64,000 nucleotides of DNA from Chitinophaga pinensis (GCA_945862385.1 CAMAXV010000002.1:221887-285886); one strand, 5' to 3'; positions 42,632 through 52,569 are shown, counted from the first letter of the stretch. The notes: a model not told the origin generated them from the letters alone. Numbers and translations are program-made.

Positions 42632-43927
42632 TCACTGCAGTTTCGTAAAATCAATCACCGGGTGTTGTGCGGGTTTCTCGATGTTAAACTGACTGTCGAT
42701 CGGTGTTGAAGGAACAAAAAATCCACAGTTCTTTAAGAAGAATGCATTCCCCTGGGTTCCACCTGCATAGTCGAGTCTGAAGCGCTTTCGGGCTGTTTGA
42801 TCTGCTGTAAACCTGGCTGCATTTATAGCAGTCCATATTCCGCTTTTATCCATCACCCAGGCATTTCCGTAAAGCGCCATGCGTTGTTGGTTACCTGTCC
42901 CGGGCATGAAGTTTTCCAGAAAAGAATGCAAGCGCTTCAGGTAGGTATTGGTTGCAGGTCTTTTAAAGCTTGCAATGAGTAGCCATTTTTGCTCTTCGGG
43001 TGCAAAAAAATAAGCCGTATAAATGGTTGAATTGTCTGTCTGCGGTTCTCCGCGCAGCAGGAACTTATACGTGTTACCTGCCTTCCAAGGATAGACAAAG
43101 TAGCTTTGTCCGCCTGCTCCTTCATTACCAAACTCTCCGGTATAGACATTGTTCCCTTTCTTCAACATCGTGATCTTGAATTCAGGAGGAATACTGGCCG
43201 GATTATCTGTAGCATAAGGACTCCATGCGGAAAACAATATACGGCGTTCAGTAGCTGAGTTAACCTGGATACCGAAATAGCCTTCGGCGAAACCATTGGC
43301 CATAAAATAGGAGCCAATGACATCGTTACCTTCTGGTACGGTGATCTCACTGTAAAAGGTGGTAATATCAGTTGACGGGATGGTGTAATTGAGGTGTACC
43401 GATGGTCCACGGCGGCCCCAGTAAAAATAATTGTCTGTATTGTCTTTTACGAAAGCTGTTTCAGCAGTCACAGCTGATCCGCTGATAACATAAGAAGATA
43501 CTGTTCCGAAACTAACTCCGGTTTTGCTGATGCCACTGAGTTCAATGGCAACATAACCAGGTTCAACTGCATCCCATTTTCCTGCAAAAAATTCCGTTTC
43601 CGCATTACCCGCTGCTATGACATTTTTTGAAACGCCTTGAATGGTAACCCTGATGGTACTTTTACCGGCTGGATTCATGTTGATGGATAAATTCAGCACA
43701 CCTTTATTGGCCAGCCAGATATAGGAAATTACAGTAGTTGCACTTGACTCCCATCCTTTCAAACCGTTATTGCTGATACTGCCTCCGTTGGTCGTCCAGC
43801 TATTGCCTCCAATTGGAACCATCACTTTGTTTGCATCATGTTCAGCCTTGTTTATGTCTGAAGGATTGGCCTTACTGCATGAGTTGGAAAAAACCATCAG
43901 GAAAAATGAAAGAGCAATTCCAATCAT
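42632..43927 (-). CDS. DUF5077/DUF3472 domain lipoprotein
   Basis: The ATG at 43927 gives MIGIALSFFLMVFSNSCSKA, a lipoprotein signal with Cys17, and is preferred; an ATG at 43972 is in frame and adds 15 residues. The 431-residue protein has an N-terminal beta-sandwich (about 30-150, DUF5077 type, with LANKGVLNLSINMNPAG) and a DUF3472 domain (about 165-415, with HLNYTIP, YFGIQVNSATERRILFSAW and FLENFMPGTGNQQRMALYGN). Both occur in Bacteroidota surface or periplasmic proteins near glycan enzymes; probably carbohydrate binding. Upstream gene of the DUF1415-S10 operon. Confidence 0.75.
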   Translation of the reverse strand: MIGIALSFFLMVFSNSCSKANPSDINKAEHDANKVMVPIGGNSWTTNGGSISNNGLKGWESSATTVISYIWLANKGVLNLSINMNPAGKSTIRVTIQGVSKNVIAAGNAETEFFAGKWDAVEPGYVAIELSGISKTGVSFGTVSSYVISGSAVTAETAFVKDNTDNYFYWGRRGPSVHLNYTIPSTDITTFYSEITVPEGNDVIGSYFMANGFAEGYFGIQVNSATERRILFSAWSPYATDNPASIPPEFKITMLKKGNNVYTGEFGNEGAGGQSYFVYPWKAGNTYKFLLRGEPQTDNSTIYTAYFFAPEEQKWLLIASFKRPATNTYLKRLHSFLENFMPGTGNQQRMALYGNAWVMDKSGIWTAINAARFTADQTARKRFRLDYAGGTQGNAFFLKNCGFFVPSTPIDSQFNIEKPAQHPVIDFTKLQ

Positions 43928-44034
43928 TCTACAATGATAGTTAACTTTATCGTGTTGGGTTCTTGAGAACATGAATAATTCCCTTCCTGGCCAGAGCCTA
44001 TCTTTTTTTTGGGAGCAGTCATCTTATTATATTT

Positions 44035-44069
44035 GCTAATTTTATTAGCGCTAAGATAAATTAATTAGC
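44035..44069. promoter_or_regulatory. cluster of GCTAAT/ATTAGC half-sites before the RhuM remnant
   Basis: GCTAAT-TTT-ATTAGC (44035-44049) is a perfect inverted repeat, and a third copy, ATTAGC, is at 44064-44069, within 20 bases of the RhuM start. This looks like an operator for a DNA-binding protein, possibly autoregulation by RhuM or a lost partner. No experimental support. Confidence 0.4.
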
Positions 44070-44086
44070 AATTTCATTTAAAATAT

Positions 44087-44491
44087 ATGGCATCAAGTAA
44101 TTTTTCAGATATCATTTTATACAACTCACCCGACGGGAATGTGCGAGTGGAAGTAAACTATTCGGATGAAACTTTTTGGCTTACTCAAAAGAGGATGGCG
44201 GAGTTATTTGGTGTAGAGATTCCTGCTATTAGTAAGCATCTTAAAAACATCTTTGAAACGGGTGAATTACAGGAGAGTTCAGTTATTTCCAAAATGGAAA
44301 CAACTGCCGCCGATGGAAAGAACTATATTACTGCATTCTATAATCTTGATGCTATAATCGCAGTTGGGTATCGTGTGAACAGTCGTCAAGCCACCCAATT
44401 CAGGATTTAGGCCACCAAGACCCTCAGGGAATTCATTATAAAGGGTTTTGTACTTGACGATGAATTACAATCAAATCTAATGAAAGAGTGA
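44087..44491 (+). pseudogene. rhuM: RhuM family gene, interrupted and truncated
   Basis: The first 107 codons match the N-terminal region of RhuM (virulence RhuM family): VRVEVNYSDETFWLTQKRMAELFGV, ISKHLKNIFETGEL and ITAFYNLDAIIAVGYRVNS. The frame stops at 44408-44410 (TAG) after TQFRI. Reading through the stop, the same frame continues ATKTLREFIIKGFVLDDEL up to a TGA at 44489. In relatives the stop position is a Trp (RIWATK), so a single G-to-A change (TGG to TAG) explains it. Intact RhuM is about 330 residues, so the rest is also lost. The gene is not functional. It likely arrived by horizontal transfer. Confidence 0.85.
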
Positions 44492-44531
44492 AACATAGTC
44501 GCGCTTTCAAATCTATGGTGTAGACCACCAC

Positions 44532-44565
44532 AAAAAAAGGGCTGCCTCATGACGAGACAGCCCTT
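44532..44565 (-). terminator. terminator of the giant T9SS gene
   Basis: On the minus strand an 8-bp stem (AAGGGCTG with CAGCCCTT, extended inward past one mismatch) is followed by a run of T residues (A-run at 44532-44538 on the plus strand). Located 25 bases after the stop of the gene at 44590. Confidence 0.85.
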
Positions 44566-44589
44566 GTGTTTTTCACCTGATTGCTAACT

Positions 44590-47500
44590 CTAATGCTTTA
44601 TTACCTTTTTAGTGGTCTTTAGTCCGTTTCCGGTAGCTTCCACCAGGTAGATGCCTGGTCTGTAGCGTGCACCAAACTCTACCGCAGCTCCGGGTTGAAC
44701 CTGGCTGAAGGCTTCCACCACCTGACCACTTGCTTGAACCATTCGCAGCTGGATAACAAATGAATTGTTATTCCTTACGGTAAAGTAGTTCGTACTGGGG
44801 TTGGGATAGGTCTGGATATTCAGCGCTGCATCCGTGTCAACTTCTCCACCGGCTACAGGCCTGATGGCACTTGTTACCAACACCGCTGATGAATTGGCTT
44901 TGCAATTGCCCAGCGTGATGCGCTTAGTGTACACTGCACTTGATCCACAACTGTTCACTGCTGCAACTTTGACAACTGCTGATGCTGTACCCGTCTTCAC
45001 AACCACTGTTCTTGTACCCTGACCAGAAACAATGCTCCAACCCTTGGGAACAGTCCATTTGTATGATGTGGCACTATTTACCGCACCCACGGTCAGTTGT
45101 ATCGTTGCCTGCTTACAAATCTTGGCTGGAACAGTCATAGAAACCGGCTTCGCTGGCTTTGGATTAACCGTAATCGTAATCGATTTACAGCTGGTTTTGC
45201 CACAGATGCCACCTTCAGACCTTACATAATAGGTAGTAGTTGAAGTTGGTGACACTTTCAGTGATGCGCCGGTGCCGATTGCTCCTTCATTATCACTTCT
45301 TGATTCATCATAACCACAGGCATTTTTATACCATTTCCAGCTCGCTGCTCCAGCTAATACACCCTGTACAGTAAGCGTGGTGCTTGTTCCTGAACATATT
45401 GTATTGTTTGCCGCATTGGATTTTACACCTGTTGGTCCGCACGCAGTAATTGTAACAGATACACAATTCGTATTGGTACAACCCTCTGCACGCAGGTAAT
45501 AGATAGTGGTAACAGCTGGTGATACCACAATCGATGTTCCCGAACCAATGGCCGTTCCACCACATGATCCCGTATACCATTTCCAGGTATCGCTGGCACC
45601 CAGTGAACCACCATTGACCGACAGGGTAATGCTTCCACCCACAGTTACCGATGTTGATGAGGCCAAGATAGATGTTGCAGCTGTGCTTGAATTCGGATAA
45701 ATAGTGGCATTCGTATCATCACAGTCACCAGTGGCAGCAATCATATCTTTCAACAGGCGGTAGCCAGTTGGCTGCTCGCAGACCATGAGTGTATCGCCAG
45801 TACCATAGCCGTCGCTATCTACATCCTTATACCAGATTGTATTTCCATTGATCGTTGAATCATCATCATTACAATCCAGGTCATTATCAACATAGTCACC
45901 AGGAACAAAAAGTTTATCATCATCTCTCTTAGGCTTTTCACATGATTGTTTCCTGTCTTCAGGCCTTTTACTACCATGACCATCGCCATCTTTGTCTTTG
46001 TACCAATACTTATTCGGACTGGTTTTTTTGTCGCCATCGTTACAATCGGTATTGTTAGCAACATAACCATTGGGTTGCGTACAGGCATAAGTAGAATCGG
46101 TAGGTGCACCGAAGCCATCTCCATCATTATCCTTAAACCATTTTAGTTTAGGCGTGATAGTGAGTATAAGAGTAATGGTGCTATCGCAACCATTGGCATT
46201 GGTAGTAACCCAAGTAGCGGAATTGGTAGAGCTTGTGTAGGTACTATCATGCCATACATAAGAATCACAGGCCGTTACAGAATCCACGGAGCTGGTAGGT
46301 GCACAAACACTTACTGCCACTGCATTGGATTCGCAGGAAGCTCCAGCACTGTTGATGGCTCTTATTTTGGTTTGGTAGGTAACTCCGGGACTGAATCCTT
46401 TGAGACCCAATGGACTAACCGCATTGGCTGGACTAATAGCCGACCAATTGGAGCCATTGTCAAGAGAGTACTCATAATTAGTGACTGCTGAAGCCAAATC
46501 AGGTTTGGTCTGACTGAAATGAACCGTTACGGAATCGAGGTTGATTACAGAAACTGAATCGATGATTGGTGCATCAGCTGCTGGGGAGAAGGTACTGACC
46601 ATCGAGACATTCGGACCAAACAAAGACAAAGCCACAAATTTGCCATCACCATAAGCCACATCGGTCCAATTATAATCTCCTGCAGATTTTCCCTGGGTCC
46701 AGTTAATGCCATCGGGACTGGTCATTACACGGTTTCCGGATCCACTATTTCCCACTGCTACAAAAAGATTATTGCCATACGCGATGGATGTTGCAGTTCT
46801 TGGCGTTGTTTGCAAAGACCAATTGATGCCATCCGGTGAAGTCATAATGCTATTGGTGCCTCCATTAAAGGAACTGGCCATAAAAATACCATTGCCGAAA
46901 ATGAGTTTCCCAAAACTACTGGTCGTTGGTGCAACTTGAGCGGTCCAGTTGATACCATCCGGGCTAGTGATGATACGGCTGGTTCCTGTATTTGATAACG
47001 CAACAAATAATCCATTCCCCCAGGTTACAGAACCGAAATAATTGGTTGTGGGTGAAGTGCGAATGGTCCAGTTCAATGCATCCGGGCTGCTCATGATTTG
47101 ATCACCTACTCCCCTATTCGATACGGCAACATACATGCCATTACCATAGGTGATGCTACTTGCTTTGAAAGTGACATTCAGATCGGATACTGTCCAGTTA
47201 ATTCCATCCTGACTGATGGCGATCTTATTACCGGAGTTTTCACCTGTTAAGCCTACAAATCTGTTGCCGTCAAAAGTTATGGCATACAGCCCTAAGGTAG
47301 TGCCGGGAGAGCTTGGGCTCCAATTTATTCCATCGGTACTGGTAACTACTGGGTTGTTGGTATAATCTTGACTGGTTGCTACATAAATACCGTTACCATA
47401 TACGATTTTATAAAATTCCGAATAACTGGGATTTGCCTGATAAGGGCTCATCACCCAGTCAATACCCGGAACATTGGCTGGTCTTGGGGTTACAGCTAAT

Positions 47501-50500
47501 GATTCAGAAGCATCACTTGTACTACAAGAAGTCACCGCACGAATCTTCACCAAATAGTCATTGCAATTGGTTAGTCCACTGATGATCACCGGAGATGCTG
47601 AAATTGCCGTATCCGGTATAATCCAGCTAGATCCATTGTTTATGGAATATTCATAGGTGGTATAACTGCTGCTACCTGCAGGTGCTGTAAATTGAATCAT
47701 GACACCTTCATTGATAGGCGTTGCCACCAGGTTGGTCGGTGAAGTTGGATTTGGCCTAATGGTCAGGTGCAGGGTAGCAATAGAATCGCAACCACCTTTA
47801 CTTACAAGAGTATCAGCATAAACACCACTTGCAGTATAAGTTTGACCATTCCAAGTATAGCTACTGCACACATCTACCGTATCACTCGAAGTGGCCGGCA
47901 AACAGAAATTCACCATGGCTGATTCGCAAGAAGTACCACCAATGTTAAGTGCACGGAGTTTCACCTGATAAGGATACCCCTTTGCCAATCCACCGATGCG
48001 TAAAGGACTGGTTGTATCAGCAGCTGATTTGGCTATCCAGTTTGCACCATTGTCTACCGAGTATTCATAACCTGTAACGGCTGAAGCCAGTGTTGGCAGG
48101 GTTTGGATGAAGCTGACTGATAAAGAATCAGTCGCAACATTTATTGAATCAATCACTGGTGCGTCGGCAGAAACTGTGAAAGTGCTGGTATAAACATCAC
48201 CAATTGAGCTGGCTATAACAAACTTTTCATTTGCATAAACAACTGCGACTAAGTCACTATACTCTTCTGTGGTAATGGCGGTCCAGTTAATACCATCAGG
48301 GCTGGTCATGATATCCTCAGTTGAACCACTACCTGCAATAACAACAAACTTACCACCACCAAATGAAATATGCCTCCAGGATTTAGCCAACGTGGTGCTT
48401 GAAGTCCAATTGATACCATCAGCACTTGTCATTACTTTATTTTGTGCTGCGTTTTGGCTTACCGCCACAAACAAACCATTTCCATAGGTTACAGATACCC
48501 ATTCATAATCGTCCGATGAAGTTCTGGAGGTCCAGTTGATGCCATCCGGACTTGTCATTACCCGATTTCCACTACCTGAATATGCCGCTACAGCTACAAA
48601 TAACCCATTACCATAGGTAACATCATACCAGAAAATATCTGCTGCTGAAGAACGGGCAGACCAATTGATGCCATCCGGACTGGTCATTACCCTGTTACCT
48701 GTTCCACTGGTGGCTACTGCAACAAACAAGCCGTTACCGTAGGTTACTGAAGACCAGTTATTATCTGCAGCAGAGCTTCTGTCCGTCCAAGTGATACCAT
48801 CAGGGCTCGTCATTACCCTATTGCCTGTTCCAGCACTTGATGCTACGGCTACAAAAAGACCATTACCATAGGCAACATCTTGCCAATTCCTCCCATCATT
48901 AAATACGCCAACATTTCCTTCAGTCCAATTAACACCATCTGGGCTGGTTGCAACACGCCGGCTAGGATAGGGACTTCTTGCAACGGTAACAAATGTGCCA
49001 TTACCATATGCAATACCATTCCAGGAAATGGATGTACCCATATAACTTTTAATCCAAGCATCACCAGGTAGTTTAGATTCCCTCGTAGATAGCGTTACAG
49101 CCGATGTTTCAGTTCCGATTCCTGCTGCATTCACCGCACGAATCTTCACCTGATAATCGGTACAACTTGCCAGTCCGCTGATGGTCAATGACCCGGAAGT
49201 AACCGCAGGCGATGGGGTTACCCAGTTGGCCCCGTTATCTATAGAATATTCATAGTTCGTGATTGCTGCTCCGCCATCATTGGCAGGTGCTGTGAAATTC
49301 ACCACACCACCTGTGATGGTTGGAATAACCACCACATCTGCAGGAGTTGAAGGTGGCAATACTACACAAGGCGTTACCTCAAAGCTTCGCACAGGGCGGG
49401 CACGATTATTCATTGTTTTAGATGATGGTGCAGCATTTACCATAGAACCATAAAGGGGGCCTAAATAAGCAACGATATAGTTTGATATAAAATCTATTTC
49501 AGAAGATGTTTGATAATAATAGGTTGAATTTGTAATGTATTGTATATTCAAAATTGCATAGTTAGCCATGATTTTCACCATTTCATCTCTACTCGGTAAA
49601 TACCAGTCAGCATAGCCTCCAGAACTGAGCGTATCAAATGTATAAGCGGCATAGTTGCCAGGGCCTATTATTCTTGCCAATGCTGCTGTATTGGCAGATC
49701 CAGCTCCTAAAGTTGAATCAACAACACCGGTGACATTATATGCAAGGCCCCAGGGTTTATTTAAATAATCTTCTGCTCCCACAACCAATCCCTTGATCTT
49801 CGTGGCATCATATCCAGGATCTCCTGCTTGCAAAATATACCCGATTTTACCACCAAACATACTTGCACCAACTACCAATGAATCATTGTTGTTGATGATG
49901 TCCAGTTTCAACGTCGCAGTAGAATCACATCCACCTGCATTGATGCCAGTCCATGTGTAGGTTCCGCTGCTGGTATAGGTCTGACCATTCCAGGTGTAAT
50001 TTTTACAAGCGGCAACTGCAGTGAATGAAGTAGTGGGGTTGCAAGGGGGAACACATGGCGTTACTTCAAAACTGCGAACGGGACGTGTAATATTGTAGAG
50101 GTCATCTTTATTATTAGTCGTGGATTGTGACACGCCTAAAGCGTAAATCATCCCATTTACTTGATTCGAATTTATTTCTGTTGAGCTGACATAAGGTAGA
50201 TAGTTAACAACATCAAGGTACTGAGCATTACGAAATATTCTCTCTAATTCAACACTACTGGGCAGATACCAATCAGTGTAGCCTGCCAAAGTCAGAGTAT
50301 CCGTAATATAGGCTGAATACAAATATGAATTTGGACTGTTATTAGGATTACCCATCAGATTTACCAAGGCAGCAGTATTGGCAGCTCCTTTACCAAAACC
50401 ACTATCAGTCACATTAGTAGATACACTCAAATAATTTGCAGTCGCCCAAAATCCATTGAGGAAGTCTGCAGCACCCACAACCAATCCCTTAATCTTAGTT

Positions 50501-52188
50501 GCATCATATCCAGGATCACCTGCTTGCAAAATATACCCGATTTTACCACCAAACATACTTGCACCAACTACCAATGAATCATTGTTGTTGATGATGTCCA
50601 GTTTCAACGTCGCAGTAGAATCACATCCTGCTGCATTAGTGCCAGTCCAGGTATACGAACCGCTGCTGGTATAGGTTTGGCCGTTCCAGGTGTAATTTTT
50701 ACAAGCGGCAACTGCAGTGAATGAAGTAGTGGGGTTGCAAGGGGGAACACATGGCGTTACTTCAAAACTGCGAACGGGACGGGCGTAACCTGTCATGATA
50801 GTGTTTTTCGCCATTGAACCGCTTGAATCCAATCCAGTGCTACGGAAACTGAATAATGCTATCGAGGAAGGATTTTGATTAGTGGTATCCACATGATCTG
50901 TAGATGATAAATAGCTTGGCGTTCCAGAGTAGAACATGTAATTATTATATTGAATGCCCAATGCTTGGTAATTTGGCAGAATCTTTGATAATTCTCCTGA
51001 ACTAGGTAAGAACCAATCGGTATAACCGCCCAACTTAAGTGTATCGAAAGCATATGCATAATAGTTACCTGGTCCCATGAGACTAACTAACGTTGTAGTA
51101 TTGGCAGCTCCAGACCCCAGACTTCTGCCTGTAACATTTGTCCAGTTACTTTCATAAGTGCCAATCGCCCATTGCTTGACATTAAAATCGTTCGTTCCCA
51201 CAACCAATCCCTTGATCTTAGTAGCATCATATCCAGGATCTCCTGCTTGCAAAATATACCCGATTTTACCACCAAACATACTTGCACCAACTACCAATGA
51301 ATCATTGTTGTTGATGATGTCTAGTTTCAATGTCGCTGTAGAATCACATCCTGCGGCATTGGTGCCAGTCCAGGTGTACGTACCACTGCTGGTATAGGTT
51401 TGGCCGTTCCAGGTGTAACTGCCGCAGGCGGCAATAATTGTTGAAGAACTAGTGGGATTACAAGTTGATTGTATAAAGCTTCGCACTGGCAACACAAGCG
51501 CATTTAAGCTTTTAGATTTGCCTATAAAAGTTGTGCCCCATGGTGAAAATGTATTTCGATAATAGATAGCCTTACCAATTGGTGCTGCTAATTGCGAAGA
51601 AGACCAGTACTCAGTCATCATTCCCAAACCCAAACTCGTATCACCCAAAATCTTCAATAGTTCATCACTACTACCTAGATACCAGTCGGTATATCCACCC
51701 AGTGTGAGAGTGTCAACCCTATACGCCGCATAATCACCTGCTCCATTCTGGTTAACTATTAACGCTGTATTGGCAGCGCCACTTCCAATGGCATCGGAAG
51801 TGCTTCCTACAGAAGTGCTATAAAAGGAAGAACCAGACCAAGTGCAAGCTGCTCCCAAAGTTGGTCCAAAAATCAACCCCTTCACTTCATTAGCATCATA
51901 TCCAGGATCACCGGGCTGCAAAATATATCCAATTTTGCCTCCTTGATAATCATCTCCAATCGCCAATGGAGGTGGCGCCCAATTGGCTTCATTTACTGAT
52001 GAAGACCCTTGATTCAGTTTTGCAACACCATCTCTGGTTGTTGCTGAATGCTGATCTCCGGTACTCCCAAAGAGAGTGGCCTGCATAGGAAAAGTAACTC
52101 CCGGTAGAAGTCCCAGCCCCATGCCGGCATAGCTGGCCAATAACATCGTTATCAGCAAGAGGCAACAGTTTCGTAATGTTAATTTCAC
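44590..52188 (-). CDS. giant modular T9SS-secreted surface protein (2532 residues)
   Basis: The start codon is GTG at 52188 (MKLTLRNCCLLLITMLLASYAGMG, a signal peptide). Domains in order: four DUF1566/Lcl-like modules (about 73-237, 293-473, 533-713, 767-940; each with GGKIGYILQ and GGYTDWYLPSS-type motifs) joined by SYTWNGQTYTSSG-type repeats; an FN3-like domain (947-1035); six SPDGINWT repeats (1040-1333); two FN3-like domains (1340-1422, 1475-1563); six more SPDGINWT-type repeats (1573-1870); an FN3-like domain (1873-1956); three MopE-like DxDGDGxG metal-binding repeats (2013-2167); Ig-like repeats (to about 2433); and a T9SS sorting domain (2445-2532, YPNPSTNYF to KKVIKH). It is probably a long, calcium-binding cell-surface adhesin or matrix protein. 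Modules 2-4 are nearly identical in DNA. It is divergent from a sensor kinase gene. Confidence 0.87.
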   Translation of the reverse strand: MKLTLRNCCLLLITMLLASYAGMGLGLLPGVTFPMQATLFGSTGDQHSATTRDGVAKLNQGSSSVNEANWAPPPLAIGDDYQGGKIGYILQPGDPGYDANEVKGLIFGPTLGAACTWSGSSFYSTSVGSTSDAIGSGAANTALIVNQNGAGDYAAYRVDTLTLGGYTDWYLGSSDELLKILGDTSLGLGMMTEYWSSSQLAAPIGKAIYYRNTFSPWGTTFIGKSKSLNALVLPVRSFIQSTCNPTSSSTIIAACGSYTWNGQTYTSSGTYTWTGTNAAGCDSTATLKLDIINNNDSLVVGASMFGGKIGYILQAGDPGYDATKIKGLVVGTNDFNVKQWAIGTYESNWTNVTGRSLGSGAANTTTLVSLMGPGNYYAYAFDTLKLGGYTDWFLPSSGELSKILPNYQALGIQYNNYMFYSGTPSYLSSTDHVDTTNQNPSSIALFSFRSTGLDSSGSMAKNTIMTGYARPVRSFEVTPCVPPCNPTTSFTAVAACKNYTWNGQTYTSSGSYTWTGTNAAGCDSTATLKLDIINNNDSLVVGASMFGGKIGYILQAGDPGYDATKIKGLVVGAADFLNGFWATANYLSVSTNVTDSGFGKGAANTAALVNLMGNPNNSPNSYLYSAYITDTLTLAGYTDWYLPSSVELERIFRNAQYLDVVNYLPYVSSTEINSNQVNGMIYALGVSQSTTNNKDDLYNITRPVRSFEVTPCVPPCNPTTSFTAVAACKNYTWNGQTYTSSGTYTWTGINAGGCDSTATLKLDIINNNDSLVVGASMFGGKIGYILQAGDPGYDATKIKGLVVGAEDYLNKPWGLAYNVTGVVDSTLGAGSANTAALARIIGPGNYAAYTFDTLSSGGYADWYLPSRDEMVKIMANYAILNIQYITNSTYYYQTSSEIDFISNYIVAYLGPLYGSMVNAAPSSKTMNNRARPVRSFEVTPCVVLPPSTPADVVVIPTITGGVVNFTAPANDGGAAITNYEYSIDNGANWVTPSPAVTSGSLTISGLASCTDYQVKIRAVNAAGIGTETSAVTLSTRESKLPGDAWIKSYMGTSISWNGIAYGNGTFVTVARSPYPSRRVATSPDGVNWTEGNVGVFNDGRNWQDVAYGNGLFVAVASSAGTGNRVMTSPDGITWTDRSSAADNNWSSVTYGNGLFVAVATSGTGNRVMTSPDGINWSARSSAADIFWYDVTYGNGLFVAVAAYSGSGNRVMTSPDGINWTSRTSSDDYEWVSVTYGNGLFVAVSQNAAQNKVMTSADGINWTSSTTLAKSWRHISFGGGKFVVIAGSGSTEDIMTSPDGINWTAITTEEYSDLVAVVYANEKFVIASSIGDVYTSTFTVSADAPVIDSINVATDSLSVSFIQTLPTLASAVTGYEYSVDNGANWIAKSAADTTSPLRIGGLAKGYPYQVKLRALNIGGTSCESAMVNFCLPATSSDTVDVCSSYTWNGQTYTASGVYADTLVSKGGCDSIATLHLTIRPNPTSPTNLVATPINEGVMIQFTAPAGSSSYTTYEYSINNGSSWIIPDTAISASPVIISGLTNCNDYLVKIRAVTSCSTSDASESLAVTPRPANVPGIDWVMSPYQANPSYSEFYKIVYGNGIYVATSQDYTNNPVVTSTDGINWSPSSPGTTLGLYAITFDGNRFVGLTGENSGNKIAISQDGINWTVSDLNVTFKASSITYGNGMYVAVSNRGVGDQIMSSPDALNWTIRTSPTTNYFGSVTWGNGLFVALSNTGTSRIITSPDGINWTAQVAPTTSSFGKLIFGNGIFMASSFNGGTNSIMTSPDGINWSLQTTPRTATSIAYGNNLFVAVGNSGSGNRVMTSPDGINWTQGKSAGDYNWTDVAYGDGKFVALSLFGPNVSMVSTFSPAADAPIIDSVSVINLDSVTVHFSQTKPDLASAVTNYEYSLDNGSNWSAISPANAVSPLGLKGFSPGVTYQTKIRAINSAGASCESNAVAVSVCAPTSSVDSVTACDSYVWHDSTYTSSTNSATWVTTNANGCDSTITLILTITPKLKWFKDNDGDGFGAPTDSTYACTQPNGYVANNTDCNDGDKKTSPNKYWYKDKDGDGHGSKRPEDRKQSCEKPKRDDDKLFVPGDYVDNDLDCNDDDSTINGNTIWYKDVDSDGYGTGDTLMVCEQPTGYRLLKDMIAATGDCDDTNATIYPNSSTAATSILASSTSVTVGGSITLSVNGGSLGASDTWKWYTGSCGGTAIGSGTSIVVSPAVTTIYYLRAEGCTNTNCVSVTITACGPTGVKSNAANNTICSGTSTTLTVQGVLAGAASWKWYKNACGYDESRSDNEGAIGTGASLKVSPTSTTTYYVRSEGGICGKTSCKSITITVNPKPAKPVSMTVPAKICKQATIQLTVGAVNSATSYKWTVPKGWSIVSGQGTRTVVVKTGTASAVVKVAAVNSCGSSAVYTKRITLGNCKANSSAVLVTSAIRPVAGGEVDTDAALNIQTYPNPSTNYFTVRNNNSFVIQLRMVQASGQVVEAFSQVQPGAAVEFGARYRPGIYLVEATGNGLKTTKKVIKH
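49820..51420 (-). repeat. near-identical tandem DNA modules inside the giant gene
   Basis: The stretch encoding the linker plus start of each DUF1566-like module recurs with very high identity. The marker GTTGATGATG occurs at 49891, 50587 and 51310, giving periods of 696 and 723 bases, both multiples of three. Copies 3 and 4 also share a long identical block ending with GGGGGAACACATGGCG (50041 and 50737 onwards). Confidence 0.85.
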
Positions 52189-52442
52189 GTTTAAAAATTT
52201 AAGTGAAGAATCTATCCTTTCTTTTGTAGTGTAGGTAATCTAAATTGACGGCCCTAAAAGCCAGAACTTCTAACCGGGCTTGTCGGGCGCAAATAGGAAT
52301 TGTGCTTTTGTTATTATTGCAAAAAGCAATAACAGCGATGATAGAAACGTTTTCATAAACTTTGTTTTGGTTGATTAAGTTGAATAAATCCCTATCCAGG
52401 GTTTACCCATACCCTGCAAATTGAAAAAACCAATCATCAAAC

Positions 52443-52464
52443 TTTGTAGACATGTATCTACAAA
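52443..52464. promoter_or_regulatory. candidate operator palindrome, site 1
   Basis: TTTGTAGA-CATGTA-TCTACAAA, a perfect 8-bp inverted repeat with a 6-base spacer. The 18-base core matches site 2 at 56270-56287 at 16 of 18 positions. It lies about 150 bases before the kinase start and about 255 bases before the giant gene start. Confidence 0.65.
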
Positions 52465-52569
52465 ACCATTTTCTGGTGTCTGAATACCTCCCAAAAATCT
52501 GAAAGCCATAGGCCAATAACCTTGACTCAGATCAAGCAATAATTTAATATTCAAAGGATTAGGTGCATG

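Noticed and set aside
49370..51970. Repeated units suggesting a CRISPR or satellite
   Set aside because: The units are about 700 bases, in frame and code for DUF1566-like modules; no short repeat-spacer pattern exists.
52300..52340. Hairpin TTATTGC-AAAAA-GCAATAA as a terminator or riboswitch
   Set aside because: The stem is short and AT-rich and there is no T-run or nearby converging transcript.
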